Shown: one piece after another, positions 23,635 through 31,432 of the stretch
Layout: every line of letters starts with the position of its first letter
How positions within the stretch are numbered: the stretch's first letter is position 1
Source: an uncultured Schlesneria sp.
GTDB lineage: Bacteria; Planctomycetota; Planctomycetia; Planctomycetales; Planctomycetaceae
Reading direction: 5' to 3'
DNA: 35,983 nt
NCBI GenBank assembly: GCA_903899985.1
Contig: CAIULL010000232.1
Span: forward strand, 1-35,983
Translations under genes and position numbers: made by a program
The notes under the pieces: model-generated
Told to the model about the DNA's origin: nothing
Seen by the model: only the letters and a program-made list of their open reading frames with translations
The model's database searches: none

Positions 23635-24699
23635 ATGAATGACTTTAGGACTGACAAGGGTGTTTATCGGACTGAAGACTTTTATCTTTGGTATACGCAA
23701 GGAATGCTGGAGCTTTCTCCAAAATTCCAGAGACGTTCCGTGTGGAAACCAGCAGCAAAATCGTTTTTGATCGACACTATTTTGCGGGAAATGACCGTTC
23801 CACCGATTTACTTGCGACTTACGCAGAAGGAAAAGTCTAACAGCACCGTTCGTCAAGTTGTCGACGGACAACAGCGGATACGCACGATGATCGATTTCAT
23901 AGACGACAAGTTTCGTTTAGGAAAACTGATCAACCCCGCATGGACCAATAAATGTTTCTCGGAATTGTCAGATGACGAGCAGAGGCGAATCAATACATTT
24001 GGATTCACAACTGAAACATTCGGAGGCATATCTGATCCGCAGGTTCTTGAGATATTTTGCCGGCTGAATACCAATGGAATTCCGCTGAATCAGCAGGAAC
24101 TACGCAATGGGAAATATTTCGGTCACTTTAAACAATTGGCTTACTCTCTTGCGTATGAATATTTGCAATTTTGGACGAGCCATAGGATGTTCACGGATTT
24201 ATCAATCGCTCGAATGCAAGAGGTTCAATTGACAAGTGAACTGTTGGTAGCGGGAATACTTGGAATGCAGGACAAAAAGAAATCAATTGATGCATGCTAC
24301 AAAGATTTTGAGGAAACATACCCACACCGGGAACGCGACCAAGCTCGATTCCATAATACGATGCAGGCCATTTCGGAAACCTTTGGAGAGGATGGGCTGA
24401 AGGACAGCGAGTTTCGAAGAATTCCGTTGTTTTATTCGCTATATTGCGTTGTATATCACCGCTTGAATGGACTTCCAAATATTGAACGACTGTCTGCGCG
24501 AAAGAGGATGTCGTCTGAGGAACGCGGCGGACTGAGAGCAGCGGTTGAAAGCCTTTCATCTGTAATTTTCGAGTCAGAGCAAACTAAAGGGATCGTCGAC
24601 AAACGATACACGAAATTCGTCGGCGCTTGCTTACGACAAACGGACAATATTCTCCCACGGAAGATTCGATTTGACACTCTTTACGATGAAGCGTTTTAG
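23635..24699 (+). CDS. DUF262 (GmrS-N/ParB-like) domain protein
   Basis: 354 residues; ATG with AGGGG about seven bases upstream. It carries the DUF262 landmarks: FQRRSVW (31-37), VVDGQQR (75-81) and FCRLNTNGIPLNQQELRN (141-158). These place it with GmrS/D-type and ParB/Srx-like proteins, whose members bind and hydrolyse nucleotides and often occur in modification-dependent restriction and other defence systems. No C-terminal HNH (DUF1524) domain is seen after DUF262; residues 160-354 are helical and unassigned. The HEPN gene follows six bases after its stop. The pairing suggests a toxin-regulator or two-component defence function. Confidence 0.88.
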   Translation: MNDFRTDKGVYRTEDFYLWYTQGMLELSPKFQRRSVWKPAAKSFLIDTILREMTVPPIYLRLTQKEKSNSTVRQVVDGQQRIRTMIDFIDDKFRLGKLINPAWTNKCFSELSDDEQRRINTFGFTTETFGGISDPQVLEIFCRLNTNGIPLNQQELRNGKYFGHFKQLAYSLAYEYLQFWTSHRMFTDLSIARMQEVQLTSELLVAGILGMQDKKKSIDACYKDFEETYPHRERDQARFHNTMQAISETFGEDGLKDSEFRRIPLFYSLYCVVYHRLNGLPNIERLSARKRMSSEERGGLRAAVESLSSVIFESEQTKGIVDKRYTKFVGACLRQTDNILPRKIRFDTLYDEAF

Positions 24700-24705
24700 A
24701 GACAA

Positions 24706-25392
24706 ATGCCGAGGCAAATGCCACGATTTGATCGCCATCTTCAACGCCAATCACAACTTGCAAGTGAGATTGTGAAAGCAGGCGAGCGCGCCCGTATTGG
24801 ATGGATTTGTTCTACGCATCCGTCGACGGCTACAGATCAAGAATGGGAAAGCGGCAAAACATTATGGACAGTTCAAAAAATTGAATCGCTTTATGAATTG
24901 GCATATTTGAGAGTTTTTTCATTGTGGGAATCAACGCTTGAATCCATATTTTACCGTACATTATGTGGCTATAACTTGAGTTATGGGAAAGAAACGCTTG
25001 TCTGCGGACAGTATTTTCGTACACTCGCACAAGCTGAAGCAGCAGTTCTTGGAACCCATCAATTCACGCTTTGGCACTCGCAATGGCGAAACATTCAAAG
25101 GTGCCAACAGTTCATACGGTCCAATCCTGGGGATCCTGCCAAGATGGAAACAGTATTGTCGTCTCGTAGAACACTTCTGGACTGGATGTCGGCAATTCGC
25201 CATCGAATTGCCCATGATCAACAAAATGATGCGCATCATAAATTTGAATCCGCAACTCGTGGTCTGGTCGGGATGACATACCACACGCCTGGACGATTTC
25301 TTCGAGAGTGGGACACAACGGCATCAACGCCGCGTCGTCGACTCGACTGGGCCATTGACGAACTTGTATCTTTAGCGAGCCAGATTGTATAA
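24706..25392 (+). CDS. HEPN-domain protein, probable RNase (MAE_28990-like)
   Basis: 228 residues, mostly helical. The signature R165-H-R-I-A-H170 (DWMSAIRHRIAHDQ) is the R-x4-H catalytic motif of HEPN ribonucleases. Upstream helices contain YELAYLRVFSLWESTLESIF and the tail DWAIDELVSLASQIV. This layout fits the HEPN families (MAE_28990, MAE_18760, RiboL-PSP) described from defence islands next to DUF262 genes. The gene lies six bases downstream of DUF262 and is clearly co-transcribed. Predicted role: RNA cleavage, controlled by the DUF262 protein and the XRE repressor. Substrate and trigger are unknown. Confidence 0.75.
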   Translation: MPRQMPRFDRHLQRQSQLASEIVKAGERARIGWICSTHPSTATDQEWESGKTLWTVQKIESLYELAYLRVFSLWESTLESIFYRTLCGYNLSYGKETLVCGQYFRTLAQAEAAVLGTHQFTLWHSQWRNIQRCQQFIRSNPGDPAKMETVLSSRRTLLDWMSAIRHRIAHDQQNDAHHKFESATRGLVGMTYHTPGRFLREWDTTASTPRRRLDWAIDELVSLASQIV

Positions 25393-26014
25393 GGCGGGAA
25401 TCGAAGATTGGCGGGGGTTCTGAGAGATAAGATTCGATGAAATCGAGCTTCCAGAATTTAGGAACCCTGATCGATATGCTCGATATGTTCCGCCAAAATC
25501 AGTCTTGTGTTCGCTCTTATTTGGGGTGCCATCCGAGCATCAAACAAACGAAACCAAACCTAGCAGGGGCGGGCGGTGTCACGCGGACCAAACCGCGCTT
25601 TTCTCATTTCGCAAATTAACGAGAATCACTTTTTTGGATTGTGTGCTCAAGGCCGAGCAAGTTCCTTTCTTTGGGTCGGTATGCCTTCGCCATCGCGATG
25701 CCCGTATTCATGCCCATGACATTGGAAAGACTCCAAATGTCTCATCGTGTTTTGTTGCCCGGTCGCGTCTACAGATTTCTTTACCGTGCGATCAATATCG
25801 AATGCCTGCGATTGATCAGCCGATGGGTTGAACGTCGCGTATTCGTGATACGGTTACGGATCACGAAGTTCAGAAGGTTAAACGTCACGAGATGCTGAAA
25901 GCGACCATTAAGGCAATCGCGGATCTGCAGGACGACGATGACGAGGGGCCGACTGGGTGCTTGAGCAGGTACCGGAATGATTTTGAAAGAATGCCATTGC
26001 CTTTCCCTTTTCTG
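25393..26014. other. Gene-free stretch, remnant coding sequence
   Basis: No supported gene over 620 bases. Between about 25840 and 25960 one plus-strand frame reads like protein (VTDHEVQKVKRHEMLKATI then ADLQDDDDEG) but has no start and no recognised family. It may be the worn end of a small gene. No terminator is obvious after the HEPN gene. Confidence 0.45.
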
Positions 26015-26046
26015 TTACGTAATATATACGTAATGCGTGACGTAAT
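26015..26046 (+). promoter_or_regulatory. Three phased (T/G)ACGTAAT repeats, putative RHH operator
   Basis: TACGTAAT at 26016-26023 and 26027-26034 and GACGTAAT at 26039-26046 are direct repeats with starts 11 and 12 bases apart, close to one helical turn. They lie 27-57 bases before the start of a ribbon-helix-helix protein. RHH repressors bind such phased short repeats as arrays of dimers. Confidence 0.65.
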
Positions 26047-26072
26047 TGTTATGTCACTAGAAAGGTGAGCGC

Positions 26073-26624
26073 ATGGGAAAGAGTAGGTCAACAACTGTTA
26101 GGCGAACGGTTTCGCTGCCGGAAGACATTGACCGTCGAATGGAGAAGTACGCGGATATCAACTGGTCGGAGGTGGCCCGGTTGGCTTTTGAAAAAAAACT
26201 TGCGGAAATGGTGCCGAAAACAAAGGAGCAGAAAATTATGGAAGCGACAATTGAACGACTCAGAAGTCTTGCGTTAAAAGAAGCAAATGCAGCTGAACAA
26301 ACTGGTGCGGAATTAGGTACTAAATGGGCTTGCGAGACTGCCGAGCCTAAAGAGCTGCGACGGCTTGAATATTTGGCAAACAGTCGTGATTTTGAGCATT
26401 TTTTAGAGTCGAATGAACAAGATACTTATTCGCTCTCACAAAGAGTTGTCGAGCTGATTTTAGGCAAAGAAAACTTCAAAAGAAATGACGCAGATGAATT
26501 TTGGGAATTTCTGCTAGGAGATATGGTCGATGAAACACGGGCTATGATCGAAGATTCGCACTTCGCACAAGCGTTCATCGAGGCGGCTGTTGACGTTTGG
26601 GACAAAGTAAAAAACGAGATTTGA
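26073..26624 (+). CDS. Ribbon-helix-helix DNA-binding protein with unknown C-terminal domain
   Basis: 183 residues, start ATG with AAGGTGAG upstream. Residues 9-47 form an RHH motif: TTVRRTVSLPEDIDRRMEKY, then INWSEVARLAFEKKLAEM. From residue 60 onward it is helical, with Glu/Lys/Ala-rich stretches (EATIERLRSLALKEANAAEQ), a central TKWACETAEPKELRRLEYLA and a C-terminal DEFWEFLLGDMVDETRAMIEDSHF. Those parts match no family I know. Phased repeats before it suggest autorepression. No toxin gene is adjacent, and an intrinsic terminator follows at 26657. Confidence 0.8.
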   Translation: MGKSRSTTVRRTVSLPEDIDRRMEKYADINWSEVARLAFEKKLAEMVPKTKEQKIMEATIERLRSLALKEANAAEQTGAELGTKWACETAEPKELRRLEYLANSRDFEHFLESNEQDTYSLSQRVVELILGKENFKRNDADEFWEFLLGDMVDETRAMIEDSHFAQAFIEAAVDVWDKVKNEI

Positions 26625-26656
26625 TAATCTGCTAACCGAGGCCATGGAAACACGAC

Positions 26657-26689
26657 CCCGTCAGTAGCGATGCTGGCGGGATTGTTTTG
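26657..26689 (+). terminator. Intrinsic terminator after the RHH gene
   Basis: CCCGTCAG-tagcgatg-CTGGCGGG, an eight-pair stem including one G-T pair, is followed by ATTGTTTTG. It lies about 30 bases after the RHH stop codon. Confidence 0.6.
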
Positions 26690-26898
26690 TGCGGTGGCGA
26701 GAAAGAGAACAGAGGCGCTTCCATCCTCTAAAAGATCGATTGCACCAACATGTTCAACGAACCAGTATGAGCGATTGTCGTCGACAACCGGACGGCCGGT
26801 TTTTTGACGTGTTTCGTGGCATTTCGGGCTTTTGCCAAATCGGCCAAGGTCACTGGTTTTATTGTGTTTTCAGCTGTTTTCGCATCGCTGATGGTTCC

Positions 26899-26926
26899 GA
26901 TTATGAGTTCTCTGCTCTGACTGTTG
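26899..26926 (-). other. 28-nt tRNA remnant (anticodon arm and D-arm)
   Basis: It matches 21006-21033 of the CAT tRNA with only two mismatches, same orientation. It covers CAACAGTCAGAGC (D-arm side) to ACTCATAATC (anticodon loop), while the acceptor and T-arm are missing. It lies in 26690-27060, which otherwise holds no supported gene; a 109-codon minus-strand frame there translates this remnant and is rejected. Confidence 0.7.
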
Positions 26927-27060
26927 CGGACGATGTCGGTATTGTGTTGAAAATCAGAGTTTTCTGCCTCTTCGAATATGATTTCGGTCAAAGCCTCTGG
27001 CGGTCGAGTGTTCAGCTCAGGCTGCTTCAGAATCGCGGGAAATTTCAGTCGGTTCACTGG

Positions 27061-28821
27061 CTACCGACGAATCGGAGTCACAACTTTGCCCAGGACATTC
27101 TGTGGCAGATCAAAGCAATCTGGCTGGTTTTCTTCTTCGCGAAATCGACTGACGATCCGATAGACATCCAATCGCTCCAGTTCATCGGCTGGCTGAGGAA
27201 AACTGCGGACGAGTTGCACCTCGTCCGTTTTCAGGAATTCACGTAAGTTTACGGGAAGTGTACTTTCCAGCTCAGGGACCGGAATTTCCACAACCAGCCA
27301 ACGGGAACCAGACGACAAAACAAGTTCTCGCGTCTCATTCAGATCGGGTGGCGGTTTTCGTCCGACTTTAAGCAGGTTTCTTAAACTGATCATCTGACGT
27401 CGGTATTCGGGGTCGTGAGCGCAGAGGTGAAACGTGAAAACTCCTTGTGCTCGACCGTGGTAAAGCACAGGCTCGCACGGCGCTAATTGCTCGATCGCGG
27501 CAGTGCAATCCTTGATTGATCGGACTGACGGCATCGGATCGCTTCGATCACAAGCCATCACTGTCACAGCAAAGGTGACGAGCAGCAAGGAAAAGACCAG
27601 ATACCACGAACTGGTGCGCTGAGTCGAAAAGCCTGCGTCAATGGAATCCGGGACGTGACCGCTGTCGCGTTGTTGTGGCCCGGTCATTGGCGGCACACTT
27701 GCCTGTGTCGTATTCCACCCGAAGATACGAAAAAATCCATCGGTCATTCCAATCATCGCGATGGCGACCATCCCGATCAGGGGAGGACAAACAATCAAAA
27801 GATATCGAGGATCTTTGGCCCAAATCAGTGAGAGGACCAGGTAAGGGACGGCCACCCAGATCAAAAGCAGGATTGTCGCCTTACGGAAACGGGGACGATT
27901 CAATCCAATCAATAGCCCCGTGAAGGCACCTGCAAGCACCGGAATTCCCACAAGGAGAACGACAAAATAACGGGCGTAATAAGTCAAGTTCTCGATGAAG
28001 CTGATCGTATCAGAATCTTCAGCTGTAAAGCCGGGTTCCTGAGCGAGTTGGACAAATTGATTCGGTCCCCATCGATAAATCACCGCGGCGACGGGTAGTA
28101 GAGCGATCGCTGATCCCAAAGCGCCAATCAGCGTCTCCTTTTGAAAGAGAATTTGCCATCGCCTTAACGCCACGATCCACGCTGCACCAACCAGTATCAC
28201 GACACCAATCAGGGGGTGAGTTAGTATTCCTAACACGGCAAACGTACAGCCAAGCCACAGATGATTTCGGAAGGATCTTTCATCGGTCGATTCGACGGCA
28301 CACAATACGTGGTAAAGTGCGGCGACTCCAAACATCAACGCGGGGATATTCGTCATGACCGCGTTCGACCATGTCATCACCCCCGGGATCAGCAGCAGGA
28401 TCCCTGCGGCCAATCCCGCGGCGGGCTCGATCCAGCGCCGAAGCCAGGCAAGCGTGTAACATCCTGCGCACAATGAACAGAGCAGGACGACCCCTTTGGC
28501 GACGTAGGGTGATGGTCCGAACAAGAAAAACGCAGCCGCCTCAAGCAGATGGAAAACGGGGGGGTATTTGTGAGGCCAGATGGTTTGATACCGGGCATAA
28601 TACTGCCGGGTGTACTCCAGCGGATTCTGTAATCCCTGCGCGAAAAAATCGCGGTAAAACAACCCAGTGATCGCATGTGCCGGGGCATCGACCTGAAACC
28701 AAAGCCCGTCGTTGGACCAGTGTGTCCCGCAGGCGACTGACCAGCTTAATAACAAGAGGGACAGTGGCATTAAAAATGGTCGACCGAGCCAGCGAGGAGA
28801 ATCGAATTTGCTAATCATCAT
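27061..28821 (-). CDS. Polytopic membrane glycosyltransferase (PMT/ArnT-like)
   Basis: 586 residues from the ATG at 28821; the frame is open to a TTG four codons upstream. About ten transmembrane helices fill residues 15-410, with the early extracytoplasmic loop holding WFQVDAPAHAITGLFYRDFF and IWPHKYPPVFHLLEAAAFFLFGPS. A charged loop with a D in VDAPAH and KYPP-type segment is the pattern of GT-C (PMT_2-like) enzymes that use lipid-linked sugars. The C-terminal ~170 residues form a soluble domain (LAPCEPVLYHGRAQGVFTFH, WLVVEIPVPE). It lies downstream of the flippase on the same strand, so a role in surface glycan assembly is likely. Confidence 0.78.
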   Translation of the reverse strand: MMISKFDSPRWLGRPFLMPLSLLLLSWSVACGTHWSNDGLWFQVDAPAHAITGLFYRDFFAQGLQNPLEYTRQYYARYQTIWPHKYPPVFHLLEAAAFFLFGPSPYVAKGVVLLCSLCAGCYTLAWLRRWIEPAAGLAAGILLLIPGVMTWSNAVMTNIPALMFGVAALYHVLCAVESTDERSFRNHLWLGCTFAVLGILTHPLIGVVILVGAAWIVALRRWQILFQKETLIGALGSAIALLPVAAVIYRWGPNQFVQLAQEPGFTAEDSDTISFIENLTYYARYFVVLLVGIPVLAGAFTGLLIGLNRPRFRKATILLLIWVAVPYLVLSLIWAKDPRYLLIVCPPLIGMVAIAMIGMTDGFFRIFGWNTTQASVPPMTGPQQRDSGHVPDSIDAGFSTQRTSSWYLVFSLLLVTFAVTVMACDRSDPMPSVRSIKDCTAAIEQLAPCEPVLYHGRAQGVFTFHLCAHDPEYRRQMISLRNLLKVGRKPPPDLNETRELVLSSGSRWLVVEIPVPELESTLPVNLREFLKTDEVQLVRSFPQPADELERLDVYRIVSRFREEENQPDCFDLPQNVLGKVVTPIRR

Positions 28822-29026
28822 AATTAAAATCAAATATTAAACCGCTGCATTAGTTTGTAAAACGCTTGACGCAATCGAAATCGCGAAGTTCGCCAAGCCT
28901 CCGGCGTCCACTCGACAAAGCGATTCGCCCATGAGAGTCAGGCTGTCTTTCCCGTGCTGGCGATCCTCGTCAGAGCAAACGTGAAGCATGTCATCCCTCT
29001 CCATCTTGCAGTGCAATCGTGAGCGT

Positions 29027-29167
29027 TCAGAATTTATGGATATTCGTGACGGCCTGACGCAGCAACATCGTTGCCTGCGATTTGTGTTTGTTCAGGACAG
29101 GCGGCGGCACATTCCTCATGAACGTCGTTTCGATTTCGGTTAATGCAGCTGTTAAGCAATGATTCAT
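29027..29167 (-). CDS. Possible small protein (46 residues)
   Basis: An ATG at 29167, seven bases after AGGGA, opens a 46-residue frame on the minus strand, 16 bases after the flippase stop. The sequence is basic at its C-terminus (LNKHKSQATMLLRQAVTNIHKF), without signal peptide. I recognise no family; the ribosome-binding site and spacing are the only support. The rest of 28822-29026 holds nothing further. Confidence 0.3.
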   Translation of the reverse strand: MNHCLTAALTEIETTFMRNVPPPVLNKHKSQATMLLRQAVTNIHKF

Positions 29168-29183
29168 CGGGATGTCCCTGATG

Positions 29184-30659
29184 TTAAATTTTTGAGGTGA
29201 GCAATGGCGGAGTGCTCCGACGGATTTCTCGATTGGCCCAGATGGCAAACAGGAACAAATAGGTCAATGCGGCGGCAGCCCCTGACAGCCACGGTCTCCA
29301 GTCGGGAAGCGACTTGAAGACGGCAATCGAGACGAACGCACCGATGATGGGAAAAATGAGCTGACGATGAGGCGTGAGCTTGAAGACGAAAAAATTGACA
29401 AATGAGCAGGCAAAGGCGAAATAGACGAGGTTCGCCGCGACCAGGGCTGCTGATGCGCCTGCCGCGCCGTACGTTGGAATGAGGATGAAGCTTAGTAGAA
29501 CAATGGAAACCGCGGCGGAGGTTGCGGAGACAAGATCGAGATGCTGTTTGTGACTTGCGATCAATAAGTAACGGTAGTGCCCATTCACCAGAGTGATCGG
29601 GATCAGCCATCCTAAGATCGACAAGGAATATCCGCCCCCTTCATATCGTGAATCGTAGGCGACGCGTAAGAGATCGTGACCCAAAAGTGTCAAGACGATT
29701 GCAATAAAGATGCCACCCCAGGCGGTGACGCCCAGCGAGAGAGATGCGAGATCAGATAATTCGTGATCCGCACGCGAGACACCTCGCGTAAACGAAGGAA
29801 GCAAGTTGTAAAAGTAAAGCCACACGAATGTGTGCAACGCCACAATGATCCGGTGCGATGCGCCAAACCAACCGAGTTCCAGGCCATCGCTGAGCCACCC
29901 CATGAACATCGTGGCGAAGTGCCAGAGGACCGCCCAGGCCAGATGGCTTAAGCTCATTGAGGCTGAGCGATAGAAATGACTCTTCAACGGACTGAGTTGA
30001 TACCAGGGACGTGGAATGGCGAAACCGAATCTCCAGCGCAAGACACTCAAACAGACGACCGCCATGACGATCACGGACCCGAGTTCACAGACTCCCGCCC
30101 AGCCCAGAGACTGATCTGATCGGACGAGCAGAAGAACGAACGACGCGAATGCGATTTTCCGGGTCAGATTGGCCAGGGCAACCCAATGCATTTCGTCTCG
30201 ACCCTGAAAAAACCAGGTCACAAGCAGGGGTTCAACAAACAGGCTCAAGCCGTAAAACAACAGCAGGAACTTCACTTCCGGGTGACTCGGCAGGCACAAA
30301 ATCAAAACGACCAGAACCAGGAAGCTGAAGCTGGCCAGCAGCATGTGTAATGCCGAGAGTTGGCGCAGCAGGTCCTCGGCGTCATTCCGGTGGATGGCGA
30401 ATTCGCGTGCGCCGTAGTCACCCAGACCAAGATTGACCGGAATGATAAATAGCATCATCGTCGCCCAGGCGAACTCGAGACTCCCGTATCGTTCCGGACC
30501 GAGGATTCGTCCCAGGTAGACGAAGGCGACGAGCGTGCATATTTTTCCGAACGATTCCCCCGCGACCAGCAACAGGTAGTTCACCGTGAGTTTGCGGCGG
30601 TTCGGAGTCTCATGTGAAACGTCAGCGGCAGGCTCGGTCGGCCTTGCACTTGTTGTCAT
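29184..30659 (-). CDS. Oligosaccharide flippase (Wzx-like polysaccharide exporter)
   Basis: 491 residues from the ATG at 30659; a TTG six codons upstream overlaps the previous gene and is less likely. After a polar N-terminal segment (about 1-22) there are some twelve to fourteen transmembrane helices, starting YLLLVAGESFGKICTLVAFVYLGRILGPERYGSLEFAWA. The family's early signature, helix 1 ending GRxLGPxxYG, and the RYEGGGYSLSILGWLIP and GAAGASAALVAANLVYF segments are typical of Polysacc_synt/MATE-like Wzx proteins. Its role would be to flip lipid-linked glycan units across the inner membrane. It starts 14 bases after the deacetylase stop and should be in the same transcript. Confidence 0.88.
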   Translation of the reverse strand: MTTSARPTEPAADVSHETPNRRKLTVNYLLLVAGESFGKICTLVAFVYLGRILGPERYGSLEFAWATMMLFIIPVNLGLGDYGAREFAIHRNDAEDLLRQLSALHMLLASFSFLVLVVLILCLPSHPEVKFLLLFYGLSLFVEPLLVTWFFQGRDEMHWVALANLTRKIAFASFVLLLVRSDQSLGWAGVCELGSVIVMAVVCLSVLRWRFGFAIPRPWYQLSPLKSHFYRSASMSLSHLAWAVLWHFATMFMGWLSDGLELGWFGASHRIIVALHTFVWLYFYNLLPSFTRGVSRADHELSDLASLSLGVTAWGGIFIAIVLTLLGHDLLRVAYDSRYEGGGYSLSILGWLIPITLVNGHYRYLLIASHKQHLDLVSATSAAVSIVLLSFILIPTYGAAGASAALVAANLVYFAFACSFVNFFVFKLTPHRQLIFPIIGAFVSIAVFKSLPDWRPWLSGAAAALTYLFLFAIWANREIRRSTPPLLTSKI

Positions 30660-30673
30660 CAGGAAACTCTTTC

Positions 30674-31432
30674 TCAAGGAACAAGGCAGATCGATCGTGC
30701 TTTACGCAGCAATTGGCGAATCATGAAATAGCCGCGAGCACCGCCGAGCAGGTACGCTCGCCACCTTGGGAGATTGCAAAAATACCACATCTCGATTCGA
30801 GGGAGATTCCACACGTGGGACGTGGGCCGTGCACGTCCAAGTTCCGTCCCCACCGCGACCTGATAATGTTGGCTGATCACTTCGCGAACGGCAGAATTGG
30901 TCCGTCCGAAGGGGGCGGCAAAGCTGACGACCGGACGACCGATTCGTTCCTCAATCAGACGGCGCGACTCGACGACTTCGTGTTGAACTGCGTTCAAGGG
31001 GAGTGTCGTCAGGTCAAGATGGTTGACGCCATGAGCGCCGATTTCGATTCCCTGTCGTGACAACTCTGCCACAGCCTGCCAGGACATGATCGATCTCGCG
31101 GACCGACCCGGCTTAAGGTCCCAGTCGTCTGTCCCCCCAACCTTTCCTGCAGGAACAAACAGGGTTGCATTCCATCCACGGGCGTTCAATTCGGGAAAGA
31201 CGATGTCGCCGAAGTCGAGAAATGCATCATCGAACGTCAGCACGATGGGTTTGGCGGGGAACTGTTGGTCCGACTTTAGACTGACAAAAAGCTCGGAAAG
31301 TGAGATTCCGCAATAACCACACTCCGCCATGATCTGCATCTGCTGCCGAAACAAATCGGGGTTGATACAGGTCGGGCCTGGGCCGTTCGAGATCGAATGA
31401 TACATCAGGATGTCGATAGGCGCGTCGATCAT
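30674..31432 (-). CDS. Polysaccharide deacetylase (NodB/CE4 family)
   Basis: 252 residues. CE4 motifs: motif 1 TFDDA (residues about 65-69, usual TFDDG), motif 2 HGVNHLDL with the two metal-binding His, motif 3 FAAPFGRTN (Arg/Phe/Pro region). The opening ILMYHSI and the Asp-Asp before the short loop fit the metal-dependent N- or O-deacetylases that act on cell-surface polysaccharide. The start ATG overlaps the glycosyltransferase stop by four bases (ATGA), so translation is coupled. The substitution of Gly by Ala in motif 1 is tolerated elsewhere. Lack of a signal peptide suggests a cytoplasmic or membrane-associated site. Confidence 0.9.
   Translation of the reverse strand: MIDAPIDILMYHSISNGPGPTCINPDLFRQQMQIMAECGYCGISLSELFVSLKSDQQFPAKPIVLTFDDAFLDFGDIVFPELNARGWNATLFVPAGKVGGTDDWDLKPGRSARSIMSWQAVAELSRQGIEIGAHGVNHLDLTTLPLNAVQHEVVESRRLIEERIGRPVVSFAAPFGRTNSAVREVISQHYQVAVGTELGRARPTSHVWNLPRIEMWYFCNLPRWRAYLLGGARGYFMIRQLLRKARSICLVP

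Noticed and set aside
25437-25898. Plus-strand frames between the HEPN and RHH genes
   Set aside because: Overlapping, without ribosome-binding sites or recognisable domains.
26728-27057. 109-codon minus-strand frame after the PMT-like gene
   Set aside because: Starts at GTG without support and contains the tRNA remnant; no domain is recognised.
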